NCBI RefSeq assembly: GCF_017939625.1
Contig: NZ_JAGKTC010000002.1
Location: 797,592-861,591, forward strand
Direction: 5' to 3'
Length of the DNA: 64,000 bases
Origin: Pseudoxanthomonas helianthi
GTDB lineage: Bacteria; Pseudomonadota; Gammaproteobacteria; Xanthomonadales; Xanthomonadaceae
Position 1 is the first letter of the stretch, and every line of letters starts with the position of its first letter. The notes beneath the pieces were generated by a model. The model did not search any database, was not told the origin of the DNA, and saw nothing but the letters and a program-made list of their open reading frames with translations. Of the stretch, positions 60,501-64,000 are shown one piece after another. The position numbers and the translations under genes are program-made.

Positions 60501-60838
60501 GCTCGGCGCTGGACATGTTCGCGTATTCGCGCGAGTCGGACGATAGCATCGTGCTGGCTGCAGGCGTGCCGGCCGACTGGCTGCAGGGCGAAGGCGTGGC
60601 GATTTCCGGCCTGCGCACGCCGAACGGGCCGCTGGCGTACTCGCTGCACCGCGAAGGCGCGATGCTCAAGCTCGACGTGCCGCGCGGTTTGTCGTTGCCG
60701 GAAGGCGGGCTGGTGCTGCCGTGGCCTTATGCCGGCGAACCGGGCGCGGCGAGGGTCAACGGCAAGGCGGCCGACTGGCGCAACCGCGAGTTGCGGATCG
60801 ATGCGTTGCCGGCGACGGTAGAAATCGCGGTTCCGTAG
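57596..60838 (+). CDS. F5/8C (discoidin) domain protein with six-hairpin glycosidase-like domain
   Basis: 1080 residues from an ATG that overlaps the permease stop. Residues 11-36 are encoded by a 78-bp repeat. They are followed by a signal core (LAISVSLLLATSAGAQ). A jelly-roll-like region (60-220) precedes an F5/8 type C carbohydrate-binding domain (about 225-340: FATDGNPATAW, DLGRLREFGALALQW, YLRLTPLRG). The C-terminal half (about 600-1000) is an alpha/alpha-barrel of the six-hairpin glycosidase type (SYGRSWIRDGAMISEGLLRMG, HGELIYNIAEYYRYTGD, HSYWDNFWALRGYKDAADIA). No GH family is confidently assigned. It shares an operon with a sugar ABC importer and probably acts on the same glucan. Confidence 0.8.
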   Translation: MILECTIGAFRRVELARLLFAGSKGKRQKQSSKLDATRALAISVSLLLATSAGAQETRALDGFEDPSAWRVVTSNQVSGSLRQVDGTRGKALCLDYDFNSVSGYAGIQRDLPLEYPANYRFDFQLRGESPKNDLQFKLVDASGDNVWWVNKPKYDFPREWTPVRYKRRHIDKAWGPGADPVLRNSAKLEFTIYNNAGGKGSVCFDELAFTPLPQDSDAPLAGTATATTSAAGSQPSFATDGNPATAWRAGFSAETPPSLTLDLGRLREFGALALQWAEDGPASDYRIELSHDGAKWRFAREVVGGNGGSDFIALPESEARYLRLTPLRGPGTGFGLVETTVQPLGFAATPNAFVASVAANSPRGDFPRGFSGEQSYWTLIGLDGGRDQALIGEDGAVEVGKGGFSIEPFVVVDGELVSWADVESKQSLQDDYLPLPSVEWTHPALRLDTTAFVDGTPDNSQLFVRYRLSNPGQQAREYRLALAVRPFQVNPPSQFLNTVGGISRIETLAFAGGVARVDGKPRVFAAQKPDAAFASTFDGGMAVSKLRDKALPARRQAIDPTGLASGAFVYRVRLQSGETREFALRVPMTGKIACQGDACDAAAAQRRVAAMWRSKLDKVTLRVPAQGKALADTVRTATAHMLISRIGPRLQPGTRSYGRSWIRDGAMISEGLLRMGRAPVVREYVEFYAPYQFKDGKVPCCVDDRGSDPVPENDSHGELIYNIAEYYRYTGDRAFLRRMWPHVQGAFDYMEKLRLSERTEENRAKDPAFYGMMPVSISHEGYSAKPMHSYWDNFWALRGYKDAADIAQWLGEVAEAKRMAASRDQFHADLYASLQAATQKHRIDYLPGAAELGDFDPTSTTIALAPGGEQDSLPRSVLDNTFGRYWNEFVQRRDGKREWKDYTPYEWRNVSAFVRLGWRGRAWEAVKFFFKDRAPQPWNQWAEVVSRTPRKPFFVGDLPHAWVASDFVRSALDMFAYSRESDDSIVLAAGVPADWLQGEGVAISGLRTPNGPLAYSLHREGAMLKLDVPRGLSLPEGGLVLPWPYAGEPGAARVNGKAADWRNRELRIDALPATVEIAVP
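57627..57704. repeat. SMAG-like REPIN inside the F5/8C gene
   Basis: GTAGAGTCGAGCTTGCTCGA... (57627-57650) and ...GAGCAAGCTCGACGCTAC (57681-57704) are inverted copies with one mismatch region. The length is 78 bp, a multiple of three, and the frame stays open through it. Confidence 0.9.
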
Positions 60839-60863
60839 AAATCCAGTGCCGAGGAAGGTCGGG

Positions 60864-60961
60864 GTGGGAGTGGTGGCATAGCCACCGGTAAGTCGCGAAT
60901 AGATTCCCGCGACGTGAGGGAAAGCTTCGCGACTTACCGGTGGCTATGCCACCACTCCCAC
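60864..60961. repeat. REPIN-like inverted pair (GTGGGAGTGG class)
   Basis: GTGGGAGTGGTGGCATAGCC... at 60864 and its complement ending at 60961 pair over more than 35 bases. It separates the 3' ends of the convergent F5/8C and eda genes. Confidence 0.88.
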
Positions 60962-60976
60962 GGTGTGGATCACGGG

Positions 60977-61636
60977 TTACTGGCCGCGTACCTTGCGCAC
61001 GATCGCCGCGGCCTTGGCCGAGCTCTCCGTGACCTTGTCCCACTGGCCCGCTTCGATCCAGTTCTTCGGCACCATCCACGAACCGCCGATGCAGACCACG
61101 TTCGGTTGCGACAGGTAGTCGGCAGCGGTGTCTTCGCCTATACCGCCGGTCGGGCAGATCTTCAGTTCGGACAACGGCCCGGCCAGGCCCTTCAGCATCG
61201 CGAGACCGCCGACCGCGGTGGCCGGGAACAGCTTGCATACGCGGAAACCGCGCGCCATCAGCGACAACAGTTCGGTCGGCGTAGCCGCACCCGGCACCAC
61301 CGGTACGTCGGCCTTGGCCAGCGCATCGGCCAGCTCCGGCGGCGTACCCGGGGTGACCAGGAAGTCCGCGCCGGCGGCGATGGACTGCGTCATCTGTTCC
61401 GTGGTCAGCACGGTGCCCGCGCCGATCACGATGTCCGGCAGCTCCTTTTTCAGCATCGCCAGCGCTTCCATCGCGACCGGCGTGCGCAGGGTCAGTTCGA
61501 TCGCCGGCAGGCCGCCCTTGAGCAACGCTTCGGAGACCTTGCGCGCTTCGTCCAGCGAGTTGACGGTGACCACCGGCAGGATGCCGGCGGCGCGGAGGAG
61601 TTGTTCGGCTTTCTGCTGGCGTTCGGCGATGGTCAT
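60977..61636 (-). CDS. eda: KDPG/KHG aldolase
   Basis: 219 residues, an Entner-Doudoroff enzyme that splits 2-keto-3-deoxy-6-phosphogluconate to pyruvate and glyceraldehyde 3-phosphate. The Schiff-base Lys135 lies in CKLFPA, with Glu47 and Arg51 in IELTLRT. GAGTVLT and PTGGI are also conserved. It is downstream of edd on the same strand, with a repeat-bearing gap of 166 bp. It should metabolise glucose freed by the upstream glucan enzymes. Confidence 0.96.
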   Translation of the reverse strand: MTIAERQQKAEQLLRAAGILPVVTVNSLDEARKVSEALLKGGLPAIELTLRTPVAMEALAMLKKELPDIVIGAGTVLTTEQMTQSIAAGADFLVTPGTPPELADALAKADVPVVPGAATPTELLSLMARGFRVCKLFPATAVGGLAMLKGLAGPLSELKICPTGGIGEDTAADYLSQPNVVCIGGSWMVPKNWIEAGQWDKVTESSAKAAAIVRKVRGQ

Positions 61637-61659
61637 GGCAAGGGTTCCGATTTGCGTTT

Positions 61660-61792
61660 CCTTCTCCCTTCGGGAGAAGGTGCCCGAAGGGCGGATGAGG
61701 GCGTAGGTCTTCAGGTCGATGGATAGTGTCCGAGGATCGGAATTCTCCCGCCCTCATCCGGCGCTGCGCCACCTTCTCCCGGTGGGAGAAGG
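61660..61792. repeat. REPIN-like pair (CCTTCTCCC class) between eda and edd
   Basis: CCTTCTCCCTTCGGGAGAAGG (61660-61680) and CCTTCTCCCGGTGGGAGAAGG (61772-61792) face inward with complementary GGCGGATGAGGGC/GCCCTCATCCGGC inner parts. Same class as 25459-25591. Confidence 0.88.
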
Positions 61793-61802
61793 ACAAAAGG
61801 CG

Positions 61803-63716
61803 TCACGCATCCACGGCTTCGTGCGGCGCAGCGGCCGCGGCGGCGTCGTGGCCGAGTTCGTATTCGGCGTCGTAATCCCAGTCGCCGCCCTCGGGCGAAG
61901 GCGGGCCGCAGGAGATCGACAGGGCGCCCTGGTCGGCCGGAGACACCTTGGCGCGGCTGAAACCGAACAGGTTGCGGCCCAAATCGTATCCGGCGGGCGC
62001 GGTGTTCGGCGCCGCCGTCCGCGACTTCCACTCCGCGGGATCGACCAGCGCTTCCAGCGTGCCCGCCTCGGCATCGAGGCGGACGATGTCGCCTTCGCGC
62101 AGCTTGGCGATGGCGCCACCCGCGGAGGCTTCCGGAGTCACATGGATCGCCGCGGGAATCTTGCCCGAGGCGCCGGACAGGCGGCCGTCGGTGACCAGTG
62201 CGACGCGCCGGCCCTGGTTCTGCAACAGGCCCAGCAGCGGCGCCAGCGAATGCAGTTCCGGCATGCCGTTGGCCTTCGGACCCTGGTAGCGGACCACGGC
62301 GACGAAGTCCTGCGGCAACGCACCGGCCGCATGCAGCTTGTTCAACGTCTTCGGATCGTCGACGACCACGGCGGGCGCTTCGATGGTGCGGTACTCCGGC
62401 TTCACCGCCGAAGTCTTGATCAGCGCACGACCCAGGTTGCCGCGCAAGAGGCGCAGGCCGCCTTGCGCTTCGAACGCCTCAGCGACGCCGCGCGTCACCT
62501 CGCGGTCGGCGCTTTGCGCCACGCCGGGCGAGTAGGTCAGCTTGCCGGCCTCGATCCGCGGCTCGTCGCAGAACGCGCGCATGCCGCCGGGCACGATGGT
62601 CGGCAGGTCGTGCATCAGGCCGGCATCGAGCAGTTCGCGGAACACGAAGGCGGTGCCGCCGGCCGCGGCGAAGCGGTTCACGTCGGCTTCGCCGTTCGGA
62701 TACACGCGGGCCAGCAGCGGCACGGTCTGCGAAATCTGGTCGATGTCGTCCCAGGTCAGGCCGAGTCCCGCCGCGCGTGCGACCGCGACCCAGTGGATGG
62801 TGTGGTTGGTGGAACCGCCGGTGGCCATCAAAGCGGCCATCGCGTTGACGATGGCGCGTTCGTCGATCAGCTGGCCGATCGGCCGGTAATCGCTGCCGAG
62901 CGCGGTGATGCGCAGCGCGCGTTCCACCGATGCGTCGGTCAGCGCATCGCGCAGCGGGGTGTCGGGATTGACGAACGAAGTGCCCGGTAATTGCAGGCCC
63001 ATCGCTTCCAGCAACACCTGGTTGGAATTGGCGGTGCCGTAGAAGGTGCAGGTACCCGGTGCGTGGTAGCTGTCGGATTCGGCCTGCAACAGTTCTTCGC
63101 GCGTGGCTTCGCCGGCGGCATAGCGTTCGCGCACCGCGGCCTTTTCCTTGTTGGGGATGCCCGGCGTCATCGGTCCGGCTGGCACGAATACCGCGGGCAG
63201 GTGGCCGAAGGCGAGGGCGCCGATCAGCAGGCCCGGCACGATCTTGTCGCACACGCCCAGGTACAGCGCGGCGTCGAACATGTCGTGGCTCAGCGATACC
63301 GCCGTCGCCTGCGCGATCACGTCGCGCGAGAACAGCGAAAGCTCCATGCCGGGACGCCCCTGGGTCACGCCGTCGCACATCGCCGGTACGCCGCCGGCGA
63401 CTTGCGCGGTGCCGCCGAGCTCGCGTGCGAGCCTGCGGACGCGTTCGGGGTAATGCTCGAACGGCTGGTGCGCCGAGAGCATGTCGTTGTACGCGGTGAC
63501 GATGCCGAGGTTGGGCGCGACATCGGCGCGCAGGCGACCCTTGTCGGTCGGACCGCACGCGGCGAAGGCGTGGGCGAGGTTGCCGCAACTCAGGCGCGCG
63601 CGGTGCGGGCCTTGCCGGTTTGCCGCATCGATGCCGTCGAGATAGGCGCGGCGCGATTTCTCGCTGCGCTTGCGGATGCGTTCGGTGACTTGTTCGATGC
63701 GCGGATGCAGGCTCAT
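61803..63716 (-). CDS. edd: 6-phosphogluconate dehydratase
   Basis: A 637-residue iron-sulfur dehydratase of the IlvD/Edd family. Blocks include [44 protein letters not shown] (with a cluster Cys), [20 protein letters not shown] (second Cys), [11 protein letters not shown] and [24 protein letters not shown]. The length fits Edd. It makes KDPG for Eda, the next gene. The ATG is at 63716; the upstream 220 bp hold only a repeat and presumably the promoter. Confidence 0.96.
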   Translation of the reverse strand: MSLHPRIEQVTERIRKRSEKSRRAYLDGIDAANRQGPHRARLSCGNLAHAFAACGPTDKGRLRADVAPNLGIVTAYNDMLSAHQPFEHYPERVRRLARELGGTAQVAGGVPAMCDGVTQGRPGMELSLFSRDVIAQATAVSLSHDMFDAALYLGVCDKIVPGLLIGALAFGHLPAVFVPAGPMTPGIPNKEKAAVRERYAAGEATREELLQAESDSYHAPGTCTFYGTANSNQVLLEAMGLQLPGTSFVNPDTPLRDALTDASVERALRITALGSDYRPIGQLIDERAIVNAMAALMATGGSTNHTIHWVAVARAAGLGLTWDDIDQISQTVPLLARVYPNGEADVNRFAAAGGTAFVFRELLDAGLMHDLPTIVPGGMRAFCDEPRIEAGKLTYSPGVAQSADREVTRGVAEAFEAQGGLRLLRGNLGRALIKTSAVKPEYRTIEAPAVVVDDPKTLNKLHAAGALPQDFVAVVRYQGPKANGMPELHSLAPLLGLLQNQGRRVALVTDGRLSGASGKIPAAIHVTPEASAGGAIAKLREGDIVRLDAEAGTLEALVDPAEWKSRTAAPNTAPAGYDLGRNLFGFSRAKVSPADQGALSISCGPPSPEGGDWDYDAEYELGHDAAAAAAPHEAVDA

Positions 63717-63903
63717 GGCGGAAGCGGCGTGGCTGCTGGAAACAGGGCAATTATGCGCCGCTTTTCCGCCGATGTTTTTCGTGCACGATTGGTCTGCTTT
63801 TGGCTTGGTGGAATCGTGCTTGCTCGACGGCTTTTCGCTCGATGAAAAGCTTTTGGCAGGTAGGCATGCTTCTTGTGCCCGCTGCTCGCGTAGCGTCCCT
63901 GAT

Positions 63904-63932
63904 GGTGGGCACGAAAAGCGTGCCCACCCTAC
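63904..63932. repeat. GTAGGGTGGGCAC-type palindrome
   Basis: GGTGGGCACGAAAAGCGTGCCCACC, followed by CTAC, forms a long hairpin. On the minus strand it is a GTAG-headed element directly after the partial sugar kinase gene and may work as a terminator. Confidence 0.7.
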
Positions 63933-63938
63933 GGTTTG

Positions 63939-64000
63939 TTACGCCTTGCCGCCGAACGCCTCGACCGCGAACGCCGCCGCGCCGAGCAGCCCCGGTCGCG
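63939..64000 (-). CDS. C-terminal end of a probable ROK/glucokinase-type sugar kinase (partial)
   Basis: Only the last 20 residues are visible (RPGLLGAAAFAVEAFGGKA, then TAA), entering from the window edge. The GLLGAAA ending is typical of ROK kinases, and a glucokinase next to edd-eda would be expected in this group. Too little sequence is present for certainty. Confidence 0.4.
   Translation of the reverse strand, partial: RPGLLGAAAFAVEAFGGKA

Noticed and set aside
58349-60649. A 766-codon antisense frame opposite the F5/8C gene
   Set aside because: Same artefact of GC-rich coding sequence; the sense strand has recognisable domains and a coupled start.
1-64000. CRISPR arrays, prophage, insertion sequences or integron
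   Set aside because: No regularly spaced direct repeats, no transposase or phage structural genes and no attachment-site duplication at the three tRNA genes were found.

Overview
The window looks like chromosomal DNA of a high-GC gammaproteobacterium of the Xanthomonadaceae/Lysobacteraceae (Lysobacter, Luteimonas, Stenotrophomonas or Pseudoxanthomonas-like). The signs are the lon-hupB-tRNA order, a full ccm cytochrome c maturation operon, TonB-dependent receptors next to sugar genes, an Entner-Doudoroff edd/eda pair, a MetX of the serine O-succinyltransferase type, and many GTAG-headed extragenic palindromes resembling the SMAG repeats of Stenotrophomonas. No prophage, insertion sequence or CRISPR array was seen. 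The genus cannot be fixed from the sequence alone.

Layout. 1-2.3 kb: 3' end of lon, hupB, tRNA-Val, tRNA-Asp, a secreted YciI-like protein. 2.5-18 kb: a region centred on 3-hydroxybutyrate and polyhydroxybutyrate (PHB). It holds a GntP-type permease, a divergent TonB-dependent receptor, an SLC5-type hybrid sensor kinase, a LuxR-type response regulator, a lipoprotein 3-hydroxybutyrate-oligomer hydrolase, and the class III PHA synthase genes phaE-phaC, with a few housekeeping genes between them. 18-25 kb: TetR, then prpF and acnD of the 2-methylcitrate cycle with two unrelated ORFs between them, and tRNA-Leu. 25-34 kb: a thiol dioxygenase, MetX, and the complete ccmABCDEFGHI operon. 34-41 kb: a methionine/glutamine transaminase with an omega-amidase, an FAD oxidoreductase, and scpA-scpB-rluB. 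41-44 kb: YciI, BolA, and a MarR/serine-hydrolase pair that looks imported. 44-64 kb: a glucan utilisation locus (GH3, LacI, Oar-like TonB receptor, flavin-dependent halogenase, GH144-type glucanase lipoprotein, ABC sugar importer without ATPase, F5/8C six-hairpin protein) followed by eda, edd and the end of a probable sugar kinase.

How the genes may work together. In the PHB region the same GTAC-N4-GTAC palindrome sits about 25 bp upstream of -10-like hexamers for three transcription units: the permease, the TonB receptor and the oligomer hydrolase. The hydrolase lies next to the LuxR regulator. This suggests a CrbS/CrbR-like two-component system controlling capture and hydrolysis of 3-hydroxybutyrate oligomers next to the storage polymerase. 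PhaE carries a long Ala/Lys/Pro tail like histone H1, as PhaM does in Ralstonia. In the glucan locus four genes share a TGTAARCGATTACA-type LacI operator: GH3, lacI itself, the TonB receptor and the GH144 gene. Oligosaccharides would be cut outside the cytoplasm, imported, split to glucose and fed to the Entner-Doudoroff enzymes.

Paired palindromic repeats (REPIN-like) of at least six sequence classes occur throughout. Two sit inside coding sequence about ten codons after translationally coupled start codons, lengthening the signal-peptide n-regions of CcmH and the F5/8C protein. Three others supply the stop codons of the genes they follow.
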